DNA of 64,000 nucleotides from Pseudomonas chlororaphis subsp. chlororaphis (GTDB lineage: Bacteria > Pseudomonadota > Gammaproteobacteria > Pseudomonadales > Pseudomonadaceae). The notes under the pieces are model-generated. The model searched no databases, was not told where the DNA came from, and was given only the letters and a program-made list of their open reading frames with translations. The stretch lies in NCBI RefSeq assembly GCF_003945765.1, contig NZ_CP027712.1:3534001-3598000 (forward strand). The letters are read 5' to 3'. The position numbers and the translations under genes are program-made. Below, piece by piece: positions 36,341 to 45,491 of this stretch. Within the stretch, counting starts at the first letter, position 1, and every line of letters begins with the position of its first letter.

Positions 36341-38623
36341 GTGATGAAGTTCACCCGGATTCATCTGGCACTCGTTGCCGCGAGCATGGGCCATGGGATC
36401 GCCATGGCAGACACCAGCGACAGCGACGTCGGCACCATTGGCGTGCAAGGCAAGGCCACGGCGGGCGGTGGCTACATGGTCCAGGAGGAGAGCGTCAAGG
36501 CGCGCTCCACGGTGACCAAGGAGGCGCTGGATAAACAGACCGCCACCGGCAACGCCGTCGACAAACTCAAATACACCCCGGGCCTGAACATCTCCAGCGA
36601 AGATGCCACCGGGCTTTCGGGTTTCCGCTTCACCATGCGCGGGCTCAACTCCGACCAGGTGGGGATGTCGGTGGACGGCATGCCGATCAACGACTCCGGC
36701 AACTACGCGCTGTACTCCAACCTGCTGGGCGACCCGGAAAACATCGAGCAGATCTTCGTCACCCAGGGTTCGGCCGAGGCCGATGGCCCGCACATCGGTT
36801 CCAGCGGCGGCAACATCGGCATCGTGACCATCCGCCCGACCAAGGAAACCGGCGCCTTCGTCAAGCAGGTGGCTGGCAGCAACGGCACCTTCAAGACCTT
36901 CGCCCGGCTCAATACCGGCGAAGTCAACGGCCTGAGCAACTGGCTTTCGCTGTCCCACACCGAAGGCGAGAAATGGCGCGGCGACGGCGCGGTGCGGGCG
37001 GACAAGGTGGAATGGAACAGCTTCTTCGACATGGGCGGCGGCAACACGGCCAACCTGATCCTCAAGTACCACGAGCAGGACAACAACAGTTACAGCCAGT
37101 TGACCAAGACCCAGTTCCAACAGAACGGTCGCAAGTACGACCCCTACCCTTCGACGCCGGCCCTGGGCAGCAACGGCAAGGTCAGCAGCTACTACGCCCT
37201 GGCGCAGAACCCGTTCCAGACCTTTACCGCGGTGCTCAACACGCAATTCAAACTGGCGGACAACCTGGCCCTGTCGGTCATCCCGTATTACTACTGGGGT
37301 AATGGCAGCGGCGTGGGCGCCTCCAGCTATGCGCTGAACAGCGGTTCGAACCGGGGCGGCGTGTTCGACCTCAGCAACCTGCAGACCGCCGCCCAGTACA
37401 ACGCCGACGGCTCCTCCACCAGCGGCGTCTATTACCGCCCTTCGCGCACCCAGACCTGGCGTCCGGGCATCACCACCAAGCTGAACTGGGACCTGGGCGA
37501 CCACAGCCTGCAATTCGGCTACTGGTATGAGCGCGCGCGCCAGAGCCAGACCCAGCCGTTCATCCCACTCAAGAGCAGCGGCAAGCCGGAGAGTACCTGG
37601 CCGGATTCGGATAACGTGGTGGACGCCAATGGCAACAAGGTCCAGGGTCGCGACCGCTTCACCATCACCCCGGCGCAGAAAGTCTGGGCCCAGGACACCT
37701 GGTATTTCGCCCCGGACTGGACCCTGGTGGCCGGCCTGGCCTACATGAACGTCAAGCGTGACGGCAACAACCACGGCAGCCTCACCGAACAGCCGGAAAA
37801 GCGTCACCAGACCTATAACAAGTTGCTGCCCAACGTCGGCCTGAAATACCAGCTCGACGAGCGCGACCAGGTGTTCTACAGCCTGTCGCGCAACATGCGT
37901 ATCCCGCAGAACTATGTGCTCTACGACCAGGGTGTCGGCTCCATCGATTCCAAGCCGGAAACCAGCTGGAACCACGAGCTGGGCTGGCGCTACAGCGGCG
38001 ACGACATGACCCTGGCCGCCACCTTGTTCTACATGCAGTTCAAGGACCGCCAGGTTTCGTCCAGGGACATCAACGGCGACTTCGCCGACATCAACGCCGG
38101 CGCCGTCGACAACAGCGGCCTGGAACTGGAATGGAGCGGCCTGCTGCCCCACCACTTCAACTACTACACCTCCTACACCTATACCCGCGCCGAGCAGCAG
38201 GACGACCTGACCGTCTACAACGCCGGCAAGGCCATTGTCCTGCCCACCAGCGGCAAGCAGTTCGCCAACGTGCCGAAGAACATGCTGGCGGCCAACATCG
38301 GCTACGACGACGGGCGCTTCTACGGCACCTTCGGCGGCAAATACACCAGCAAGCTGTATGGCGACCTGACCAACGACGAAGCCATATCCGGACGCACCGT
38401 GTTCAACCTCGGCGCCGGTATCTACCTGCCGGTGGACAAGAAGGTGATCAAGGACGCGACCCTGCGCCTGAACGTCGACAACCTGTTCGACAAGAAGTAC
38501 CTGGACGGCGTGTACACCACCAAGACCAACGCCGCGCCCTACGGCGGTTTCCGTGACGGCGACCCGGCCTACATCGTGGGCCTGGAACGGACCGTGACCG
38601 TCTCCCTGGAAGCGAATTTCTGA
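36341..38623 (+). CDS. TonB-dependent outer-membrane receptor
   Basis: 760 aa. The signal peptide ends near GIAMA (residue ~22). There is no N-terminal signalling domain, so it is not a FecA-type transducer. A possible TonB box is GTIGVQG just after the mature start. The plug domain (~50-170) has FTMRGLNSDQVGMSVDGMP. The 22-strand barrel ends with VSLEANF, with a terminal Phe as expected. The substrate is unknown: neighbouring phosphatases and a PLD-family protein hint at an organophosphate or phosphorylated ligand, but iron or vitamin complexes cannot be excluded. It is placed between tonB and exbB. Confidence 0.92.
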   Translation: MMKFTRIHLALVAASMGHGIAMADTSDSDVGTIGVQGKATAGGGYMVQEESVKARSTVTKEALDKQTATGNAVDKLKYTPGLNISSEDATGLSGFRFTMRGLNSDQVGMSVDGMPINDSGNYALYSNLLGDPENIEQIFVTQGSAEADGPHIGSSGGNIGIVTIRPTKETGAFVKQVAGSNGTFKTFARLNTGEVNGLSNWLSLSHTEGEKWRGDGAVRADKVEWNSFFDMGGGNTANLILKYHEQDNNSYSQLTKTQFQQNGRKYDPYPSTPALGSNGKVSSYYALAQNPFQTFTAVLNTQFKLADNLALSVIPYYYWGNGSGVGASSYALNSGSNRGGVFDLSNLQTAAQYNADGSSTSGVYYRPSRTQTWRPGITTKLNWDLGDHSLQFGYWYERARQSQTQPFIPLKSSGKPESTWPDSDNVVDANGNKVQGRDRFTITPAQKVWAQDTWYFAPDWTLVAGLAYMNVKRDGNNHGSLTEQPEKRHQTYNKLLPNVGLKYQLDERDQVFYSLSRNMRIPQNYVLYDQGVGSIDSKPETSWNHELGWRYSGDDMTLAATLFYMQFKDRQVSSRDINGDFADINAGAVDNSGLELEWSGLLPHHFNYYTSYTYTRAEQQDDLTVYNAGKAIVLPTSGKQFANVPKNMLAANIGYDDGRFYGTFGGKYTSKLYGDLTNDEAISGRTVFNLGAGIYLPVDKKVIKDATLRLNVDNLFDKKYLDGVYTTKTNAAPYGGFRDGDPAYIVGLERTVTVSLEANF

Positions 38624-38661
38624 TCGTCATCCGCCATTATCGAAGAATGAGGTAAAGCATC

Positions 38662-39309
38662 ATGGACATGAACCTGCTTCACGACATCACCTTCTATGTG
38701 ATGTATGCCGCGGTGGCCATCGCGATCTTCATCGCCATCGAGCGCGGTCTCTACTTCGCCTATGTACGGCGCCAGGCCAGGGCGTTGATGGAGGCCCTGG
38801 GCGGTCACGTGCACAGCGAGCGGGATTTGCCGCAAGGCGCGACCCGCCGCGACAGCCTGCCCTTGAGCATGGTCCTGCCGGTGCTGGCGCAAAAGGCTGC
38901 CCAGGGTTCGCGCAAGGACCTGGACGACGTGATCGAGAGCCAGTACCTGTCGACCCGCGCGCCACTGGCCCGCAGCCTGTGGATCATCGAGACCATCACC
39001 ACTGCCGCCCCCTTGCTAGGCTTGCTGGGGACCATCCTGGGGATCATCGACACCTTCAAGGCCCTGGCCAGCGCCGGGGTGTCCGACCCGGGCCAGATTT
39101 CCGGCGGTATCGGCACGGCGTTGTTCGCCACCGGCCTGGGGATCGCCATCGCCCTGTTCTGCGTGGTGTTCCATAATTTTTTCCAGGACAGCCTGGAGCG
39201 CATCAACGATCAACTGAAGATGCTGCTGATCCGCGCGGCCACCGGCGCCCGTGTGCAGGATGAGGTGCCGCAGCGGGCGCCGAGCCCGTTGCACAGCCGC
39301 ACCGCGTAA
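38662..39309 (+). CDS. exbB: ExbB/MotA/TolQ-type proton channel subunit
   Basis: 215 aa with three membrane helices: ~9-27 (FYVMYAAVAIAIFIAI), ~115-135 (TTAAPLLGLLGTILGII) and ~155-175 (TALFATGLGIAIALFC). The sequence APLLGLLGTILGIIDTF is the family signature. It completes the dedicated TonB motor begun by exbD and tonB, but is encoded after the receptor. A strong terminator follows. Confidence 0.93.
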   Translation: MDMNLLHDITFYVMYAAVAIAIFIAIERGLYFAYVRRQARALMEALGGHVHSERDLPQGATRRDSLPLSMVLPVLAQKAAQGSRKDLDDVIESQYLSTRAPLARSLWIIETITTAAPLLGLLGTILGIIDTFKALASAGVSDPGQISGGIGTALFATGLGIAIALFCVVFHNFFQDSLERINDQLKMLLIRAATGARVQDEVPQRAPSPLHSRTA

Positions 39310-39317
39310 TTTCCCAG

Positions 39318-39346
39318 GGCGGGCGCAGGCCACGCCCGCCTTTTTT
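39318..39346 (+). terminator. Rho-independent terminator of the TonB operon
   Basis: GGCGGGCG (39318-39325) pairs with CGCCCGCC (39333-39340) across a 7-base loop, followed by six T (39341-39346). Confidence 0.9.
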
Positions 39347-39361
39347 CGACATGAGACGCCT

Positions 39362-40600
39362 ATGTCCGTATGCATGAAATTTCCACGAGCGCTGCTCAGC
39401 GTTCGGATCGCAGGCCTGGCTGGCTTGCTGATCAGTCCGCTGGCCCAGGCGGACTTTGCCGTTGCGGGGTTCGAGTTGGTGCATACGGTGCCGGTGGACA
39501 CCGCGCTTGGCACGGCGGATCTGCGGCAACCCGGCCCCGTGTGGATCGAGCTGTTCGATGGCGCGAAAAGCCGGATCGACATCGGCCAGTTTTATGCGGC
39601 GGACCATCCCGGGTCGGTGCTGGGCACGGTGATCGAACACCTTGAGGCGGCCGGCAAACGCGGCGTGAAGATTCGCTTCCTGCTGGAAGAAAAGGGCCTG
39701 AAGCTGTCAGATCCCGCCACCCTGGAGCGATTGCGGGCGATTCCCAACCTGACCTTCCGGGTACTGCCCTACGCCCAGGTGAGCGGCGGGATCATCCATG
39801 CCAAGTACATGGTGGTGGATGGCAAACAGGCGTTCGTCGGCAGCCAGAACTTCGACTGGCGCTCGCTGGAGCATATCCACGAAACCGGGTTGCGCATCAG
39901 CGATGAAAGCACCGTGGCCCAGGTGCAGGCGATCTTCGAACAGGATTGGCAGGCCCAGGCGGCCGTGGCGGCAAACCAGCCGGTGCCCCTGCCCGCCCCC
40001 GGCCAGCCGCCGCTACGCAGCGGCAATTACCTGGTGGCCAGCCCGCAACGCTACAACCCGCCCGGCGTGGGCGACTCGCAACAGGAGTTGCCGCGCCTGC
40101 TGGCCGAAGCGAAGAACGAAGTACGGGTGCAACTGCTGGACTATGCGCCGCTGTCCTACGGGCCTGACCGGACCCGGCCCTATTACCCGCTGATCGACAA
40201 TGCCGTGCGGGCAGCCGCGGCGCGGGGCGTGTCGATCAAGTTGATGGTGTCCAACTGGAACACCGACAAGCTGGAACTGCCCTACTTGAAAAGCCTGGCG
40301 GTGCTGCCCAATGTCCAGGTCAGGATCGTCACCCTGCCCCAGGCGTCCCAGGGGTTCATTCCCTATGCGCGGGTGATTCACAGCAAGACCATGGAGATCG
40401 ATGGGCAGGTGGCCTGGGTCGGTACCAGCAACTGGCTTGGCGGTTATCTGGACAATTCGCGCAACCTGGAAGTGGTGATGCACGACAGCGCGATGGCCAG
40501 GCGCATCGGTGAGCTGCACGGGCAATTGTGGGATGGGCCTTATGCCAAGCCGCTGGAGGTGATGGCTGAGTATCCGGATCCGCATCCGGGCACGCCGTGA
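39362..40600 (+). CDS. Exported phospholipase-D-family protein with two HKD motifs
   Basis: 412 aa from the ATG at 39362, with a Sec signal ending in LAQA (~30). Two complete HKD motifs are present: HAKYMVVDGKQAFVGSQN (His ~146) and HSKTMEIDGQVAWVGTSN (His ~340), the bilobed active site of PLD enzymes. Activity could be a phospholipid or other phosphodiester hydrolase or transphosphatidylase in the periplasm or outside. It lies 52 bases after exbB but behind that operon's terminator, so it needs read-through or its own promoter. Confidence 0.88.
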   Translation: MSVCMKFPRALLSVRIAGLAGLLISPLAQADFAVAGFELVHTVPVDTALGTADLRQPGPVWIELFDGAKSRIDIGQFYAADHPGSVLGTVIEHLEAAGKRGVKIRFLLEEKGLKLSDPATLERLRAIPNLTFRVLPYAQVSGGIIHAKYMVVDGKQAFVGSQNFDWRSLEHIHETGLRISDESTVAQVQAIFEQDWQAQAAVAANQPVPLPAPGQPPLRSGNYLVASPQRYNPPGVGDSQQELPRLLAEAKNEVRVQLLDYAPLSYGPDRTRPYYPLIDNAVRAAAARGVSIKLMVSNWNTDKLELPYLKSLAVLPNVQVRIVTLPQASQGFIPYARVIHSKTMEIDGQVAWVGTSNWLGGYLDNSRNLEVVMHDSAMARRIGELHGQLWDGPYAKPLEVMAEYPDPHPGTP

Positions 40601-40603
40601 AGG

Positions 40604-40637
40604 CAAAAAAAGGCCGAGCCTTTCGACGGCTCGGCCT
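40604..40637 (-). terminator. Rho-independent terminator of the GMC/di-haem operon
   Basis: AGGCCGAGCC (40611-40620) pairs perfectly with GGCTCGGCCT (40628-40637) over a 7-base loop. The run of A at 40605-40611 is the T-tract when read on the minus strand. Confidence 0.85.
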
Positions 40638-40649
40638 CCTGTCCAGCGT

Positions 40650-42608
40650 TCAGCGTTTTGACGCAACCATCGCCTCCACCGTGGTCGCTCTGTCCGCACT
40701 GGCCGTAGCCTGCCCTGCCCCGCGAACCGCCTGCGCCCGTACCGCGGCCGCATCCTGCAGGATCACCTGCGCCGCCTTCTCCGCCGCCACATAGATCGAA
40801 GTGACGATGAAGAACCCGGGAATTTTCGGGAAGATCGAGGCGTCCACCACCCGCAGGTTGCCCACGCCGCGTACGCGGAAGGCGCTGTCGAGCACGGCCA
40901 TCGGGTCGTCGTCGGCGCCGATCGGGCAGGTGCAGGAGGCGTGGTGGCCCCAGGCCTGGTTCATGACGAAGGTCTTGAGCTGTTCGTCGGTCTGTACCGC
41001 GTCGCCGGGCAGTTCCTCGCTGGCGATCAGCCCGGCGTCTTTCAGCGGCTGGGCCAGGTTGCGCACGAACTTGATGCCCTCCACCACCGATTGCAGGTCT
41101 TCGCCCTGGGTGTCGCTGCCCTCCTCGAAGTAATGGAAGTTGATCAGCGGGGTGTCGGCCGGGTCTTTCGAGCGCAGGGTGACGTAGCCGGCGTTATTGT
41201 TGGTATGGGCCTTGAGTATGGCCCAGGTCAGGTAGTTCAGGTGCTCGACGATCAGCTTCGAGTAGCCGGGGAAATAACCGCGAAACAGCGCCAGCAGAGA
41301 GAAGCAGAACAGGTCCGGCAGCGGCCGTTGCTTCAGGGATTTCTTGATGATCGCCAGGACCGCGCCGTTGGTGCTGTAGACCCCGACCTTGCCCTTGGCC
41401 CACTCCTCGTACTGCGGATCGCCCTTGGCGTAGCGCGCGCCCTTGAGCACTTCCCAGTTCTCGAAGTTCATCCGGTTGACCACCCCGACCTCGTAGCGGT
41501 CCTGCAGGTTGCGCCCTACGCCCGGCAATTCGACCCGCACCGGGATGTCCTTGGCTTCCAGGGTTTCGCGCGGGCCGATGCCTGAGAGCATCAGCAGTTG
41601 CGGGGTGTTGAAGGCGCCGCCGGCGAGTATCACTTCACGGCTGGCGTGCACCTGGCGCAGTTCACCGGTGGCATTGCGCGGCAAGGTGCAGGCCCGGTAC
41701 AGCCGCGCGCCCTTGATGTACTCCACGCCATAGGCGCGCTGCTGGTCATCGAGCAGCACCCGGGTCACCAGCGCGTCCAGCTCGATGTGCAGCTTGTCCG
41801 GGTGGCGCTGTTGCACATCCAGCAGGCGTTCACGGGTGCCGTGGCGATGGTGGTGCCGGGTGGTCAGCGGCGGATAGCGCAGGCCGATGGCTTCCTCGCG
41901 CACCAGCCGCCAGTCGTTGGGGTCGCCCACGCCCTGCAATTGCCAGCCGATGCGCTTGAGGGTTTCGCCCAGGGTCTTGAACGCCTGCTCGGCGGACTTG
42001 ACGATCGAGCGCACCAGCGACAGGTCATCGATCACTGCTTCCGGCACGGCCTTTTCCACGTGCAGCCAGCCCTTGAAGCCGTGCCGCGACGGGTTGATGC
42101 CGAACCAGGAGAGAAACCGCTGGAACGGCCGGTGATGGCAGTTCTCCAGGTTCTGGAAGTGCTCGCGCATGGCACTGGCGTTCCACGACGGATCACCGGT
42201 GATCTGCGCGATATGGTCCCAGTCCTGGTTGTGCGGGTAGACAGTGATCATCGCGTTGTGCGCGGTGCAGCCGCCCAGGCAACTGGCCCGTGGGTACAGC
42301 ACCCCGTCGACGTTCTCGCCCTGGAAGGTCCGGGTGAACTTGGGGTCCTGCGACTGGCGGGCATCGTTGCTGTAGTGGCGGACGAAGAAGTCCCAGCGCA
42401 TCGCATCGTTCTCGGTGGAGCGCGGGTGGAACGCCGGCACCTGGTACTCCTCCGGCAGCCGCGGGGCGGTGGTGTCTGCCGCCGCCGGGTCGCTGCCCGA
42501 CTCCAGCACCAGCACCTTGCGGCCCTGTTCGGCCAGGCGGGCGGCGACGGTGCCGCCCCCGGCCCCGGAGCCCACCACGATGTACTCGTAATCCGTTTCG
42601 TTGTTCAT
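40650..42608 (-). CDS. GMC-family FAD-dependent oxidoreductase
   Basis: 652 aa. The FAD-binding motif is GSGAGGGTVAARLAEQG (~13-29); the second GMC landmark is LYPRASCLGGCTAHNAM. The C-terminal domain has HHASCTCPIGADDDP and FRVRGVGNLRVVDASIFP. The group includes alcohol, choline and sugar dehydrogenases/oxidases. There is no Sec or Tat signal, so it is probably cytoplasmic, although the gene just upstream (10-base gap) encodes an exported lipoprotein. The usual Asn/His near the flavin (GNPxxT) is replaced by GFFIVT. The substrate is unknown; it may oxidise an alcohol or aldehyde made by the partner. Confidence 0.88.
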   Translation of the reverse strand: MNNETDYEYIVVGSGAGGGTVAARLAEQGRKVLVLESGSDPAAADTTAPRLPEEYQVPAFHPRSTENDAMRWDFFVRHYSNDARQSQDPKFTRTFQGENVDGVLYPRASCLGGCTAHNAMITVYPHNQDWDHIAQITGDPSWNASAMREHFQNLENCHHRPFQRFLSWFGINPSRHGFKGWLHVEKAVPEAVIDDLSLVRSIVKSAEQAFKTLGETLKRIGWQLQGVGDPNDWRLVREEAIGLRYPPLTTRHHHRHGTRERLLDVQQRHPDKLHIELDALVTRVLLDDQQRAYGVEYIKGARLYRACTLPRNATGELRQVHASREVILAGGAFNTPQLLMLSGIGPRETLEAKDIPVRVELPGVGRNLQDRYEVGVVNRMNFENWEVLKGARYAKGDPQYEEWAKGKVGVYSTNGAVLAIIKKSLKQRPLPDLFCFSLLALFRGYFPGYSKLIVEHLNYLTWAILKAHTNNNAGYVTLRSKDPADTPLINFHYFEEGSDTQGEDLQSVVEGIKFVRNLAQPLKDAGLIASEELPGDAVQTDEQLKTFVMNQAWGHHASCTCPIGADDDPMAVLDSAFRVRGVGNLRVVDASIFPKIPGFFIVTSIYVAAEKAAQVILQDAAAVRAQAVRGAGQATASADRATTVEAMVASKR

Positions 42609-42618
42609 CGCTGGCCAC

Positions 42619-45126
42619 CTAGAAAGTTTTCAGCAGGGCGATCAAGGCCCGTTTGTCTGCATCACTCAGGGGCGCTTCCTCCTTGAGGAAGCTGGTGCCG
42701 AAGTAATGCCCCTTGTCCACCACGAAGTCCGGGCACTTGCTCACCTGCAGCAGCGGCTTGACCAGGCCGGCGAAGACCTTGCGGGCTTCCTCGTCGGAGG
42801 CACCAGGCGGCAGTTGCTTGAGGTCGTGCTTGATCTTCAGCAGCAGATCCAGCACCTGGTCGCGTTTCTCCAGGTCGATGTTGGACAGCAGGCTCACCGG
42901 CGTACCTTGCGGGATCGGCCCGAGCTGGATGCCATCCTCGCCGAACAGCCACGGCAGCCAGTGGCTGAACAGGCCTTCGAGCTTTTGCAGGAAGGTCGGC
43001 AGATAGCCGCTGCTGACCCGCAGGTAGCTGGTCTCACTGGTGACGTCGACGGTACCCATATGGGTCTTGCCGGAGCGGGTCATGACCTGGAAGTCGCCGG
43101 TGCGGTGTTCCGGCCACAGCAGCATCTCGATCGAGCTGTCGAAGGACGCCATGCGGTCCTCCACCCCGCCCTTCCAGTGGAATTGACCCAGGCGGTTGTT
43201 CAGCAGCAGCGGCGCGGTGGACCACACGCTGACCAGCGAGGCCGGCCGCGTATAACCACGTCCGCCCGCCGGCATCGCGTATTCCCAGGGCTCGCCGGTG
43301 TACGGGTTCTGCACCAGCACCGAGCCTACCGCCGGCAATTGCTTGTACGACTCCGACGAGAAGTTGTCCCAGATATTGCCGCCCAGGGCGTTGGTCGCCA
43401 GCGGGCTGCAGGCGTTGGTTTCGGTCAGGGTGACTGGCACCCGCAGTTCGGTGGAGAGGAAGTTGTCGGTCAGGAACTTCTCATCCTTGACGATGGCGCG
43501 CATCTCCGTCTTGAACTCCGGCGTCTTGCTCCAGGTCCAGTAATTGTTCCAGCACTTGAGGTAACCGTCGTTCACGCAGCCATGGTCGGGAAAGAAGGTC
43601 CAGGCCTTTTCCGGCAGTTTGCTGGAGTGGCAACGGGCGCAGGTGTCGGCGAAGACTTCCTTGCCGCGCTCCAGTACCGCCGCCGGTTCGCTCAGGTGTG
43701 CCGTGCCACCGGGGGCGTTCTTCAGGTAGTCCGGGGTCGCCGAGGCCAGGAAGAACAACGCCAGGTCCGGGGTCTGCGCCTCGTTGGCGTTCCAGTAGGA
43801 GGAGTTCTTGCGCGCCACGTCGATGCGGAACGGGGTGATCGGCTTGCCGCCGATCAGCGGCCGGAAGTGGGTGGTCCACTCCTCGCTGTACAGGCCGATA
43901 TTGATGAACACCCGGTTCAAGGCCCCGAGCGCGCCCACCGAGTCGGCGCCGTCCTTGAGCACCCGTGGGGTGAACACCGTGTCGGGCTTTTTGTAGAACT
44001 GCGCCAGCGGGCTGTCCGGCGGCACGCCGGGCACCTCGTTGAACTGGCGGTTGTTCAGCCCGCCGCCGGCGAGTTTTTCCTTGCCCAGGTTCGAGGCCAG
44101 CTCGATGCGCGCCTTGAGGTTGTAGACCGCGTTCATGGTGCGCGGGTTGTTGATGTAGTCGGTGGAGACGAACGAGGTGTCCAGCGCTCCCGGTTTCGAG
44201 GTGTGGAACAGCTGGTACGGGAAGCTGCTCGGGTCCTGGTTCCACATGAAGATCCGGTCGACCCAGAAGTACTGCGCGCCGGGGTTGGAGTTGAGGTTGG
44301 ACCAGGCCGGATGTTCAGGGTCGGCCGGCGGGTTGGTCGGGTTCGGCCCGACATGGCAGAAGCCGCAGGACATGCCGACCCGGTAAGGTTTCACCAGCTT
44401 GTTGTCGTTGTAATAGGCCGGGTCTTCGTAATAGCGCTTGGCGTCCCACTTCTTCTGCGCGTGCTCGTCGAAGTCCGGGTTGGGGAACAGCCGCAGGCCG
44501 ACGATCCCGGTGCCGTAGCCGTAGTAGGAGCCCACCGGCAGGTTCTTGCCCCGGGCGCCGATCTTCACCCCGGGGTACTTGGTTTCGTTCTCGAAAGGGT
44601 CGGCGGCGCAGGATGGGTCGCGCTTGTCCAGCCACAGGCCGTAGCGGTCGTCGCGCGGCCCCTCGCCCTTGACGTAGCAGGGTTCGTTGACCACCCCCAG
44701 CACTTGCCAGCGTTTATCGCGGTTGTATTTCAGGCTCGGGTGGTTGGAGACGGTCTTGAGCAGGTCCAGGTTGCCGACGCTGTCGCGCGAGAGCTTGTCC
44801 CACAGCGCATCGTTGCCGGCGGTCCAGACGATCCAGTTGTTGCGCCCGCGGGCGAAGGCCTGGAGCGCCTGCTGTTCGGTAATGCCGGGGATGAAGGGCG
44901 ACAGTCGCTCGACCAGCAGTTGCGGTTGCCTGGACACGCCGTAGTCCATGTCGGCGAAATAGTCCTCGTCGGCGCCTCTGAGGCTGCCGGCATCGCGGCC
45001 GACGCATTTGGCTTCGTCGAGTCGCTCGCCGGGCTTGTCGCCGCAGGGGTTTTTCGTATCGCTGCTACAGGCCTGTAACAGCACCAAAGGAAGGAAAATG
45101 CTCAACATCAGCTTCACGGGTGTCAT
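42619..45126 (-). CDS. Di-haem c-type lipoprotein, RoxA-like oxygenase/peroxidase superfamily
   Basis: 835 aa from the ATG at 45126, preceded by AGGAG; the longer open frame has no signal. The lipobox is LVLLQAC (~19), so it is membrane-anchored in the envelope. Two haem-binding motifs are visible, CGFCH (~245) and CARCH (~485). A later block, VWSTAPLLLNN then MLLWPEHR, resembles the conserved WATAPxLHNG...LLxP region of RoxA/RoxB-type di-haem oxygenases. Those cleave carbon double bonds in polyisoprene; related enzymes are peroxidases. It is longer than RoxA (~680 aa). It forms an operon with the GMC flavoprotein gene. Confidence 0.75.
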   Translation of the reverse strand: MTPVKLMLSIFLPLVLLQACSSDTKNPCGDKPGERLDEAKCVGRDAGSLRGADEDYFADMDYGVSRQPQLLVERLSPFIPGITEQQALQAFARGRNNWIVWTAGNDALWDKLSRDSVGNLDLLKTVSNHPSLKYNRDKRWQVLGVVNEPCYVKGEGPRDDRYGLWLDKRDPSCAADPFENETKYPGVKIGARGKNLPVGSYYGYGTGIVGLRLFPNPDFDEHAQKKWDAKRYYEDPAYYNDNKLVKPYRVGMSCGFCHVGPNPTNPPADPEHPAWSNLNSNPGAQYFWVDRIFMWNQDPSSFPYQLFHTSKPGALDTSFVSTDYINNPRTMNAVYNLKARIELASNLGKEKLAGGGLNNRQFNEVPGVPPDSPLAQFYKKPDTVFTPRVLKDGADSVGALGALNRVFINIGLYSEEWTTHFRPLIGGKPITPFRIDVARKNSSYWNANEAQTPDLALFFLASATPDYLKNAPGGTAHLSEPAAVLERGKEVFADTCARCHSSKLPEKAWTFFPDHGCVNDGYLKCWNNYWTWSKTPEFKTEMRAIVKDEKFLTDNFLSTELRVPVTLTETNACSPLATNALGGNIWDNFSSESYKQLPAVGSVLVQNPYTGEPWEYAMPAGGRGYTRPASLVSVWSTAPLLLNNRLGQFHWKGGVEDRMASFDSSIEMLLWPEHRTGDFQVMTRSGKTHMGTVDVTSETSYLRVSSGYLPTFLQKLEGLFSHWLPWLFGEDGIQLGPIPQGTPVSLLSNIDLEKRDQVLDLLLKIKHDLKQLPPGASDEEARKVFAGLVKPLLQVSKCPDFVVDKGHYFGTSFLKEEAPLSDADKRALIALLKTF

Positions 45127-45491
45127 GCGCTGCTCCTTGCATGTGCTGCAGACCGGTCCCTCTGTCCTTGGGGACACCTGTGTCGCGACCGGTTCTTTTT
45201 CTGATGGCCGAACAACCGACTGCCTGCGCACCGGGCCGGTTAACCTCGGCACGCCAATCGCCTTACAACGCCCTACAGCCGCCATACTAGGCCATGGCAA
45301 GCGGCTCAATACTTCCATTTGGCGATGAAAAGCCAGGGGTAATTGCGATTGGCTATCGGGGATAACCGGGGGCCGTTATTCACCCTTCGGCGTCACCGGC
45401 GGTCAGGACTACACTCGCCTGTCATAGCCGTTCCGAGGCGGGCCACGGCTACCTGCCAACGCCACCTTTTTTTACTGCGAGCGTACTGCCC
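45127..45491. other. Divergent intergenic region, no gene seen
   Basis: 365 bases between the di-haem lipoprotein and SGNH hydrolase genes. It must hold both promoters. I see no repeat, riboswitch-like fold or recognisable operator in it. Confidence 0.5.

Noticed and set aside
36185..38155. 656-codon open frame antisense to the TonB-dependent receptor
   Set aside because: Val/Ala/Gly/His-rich translation with no domain motif, while the opposite strand encodes a full receptor.
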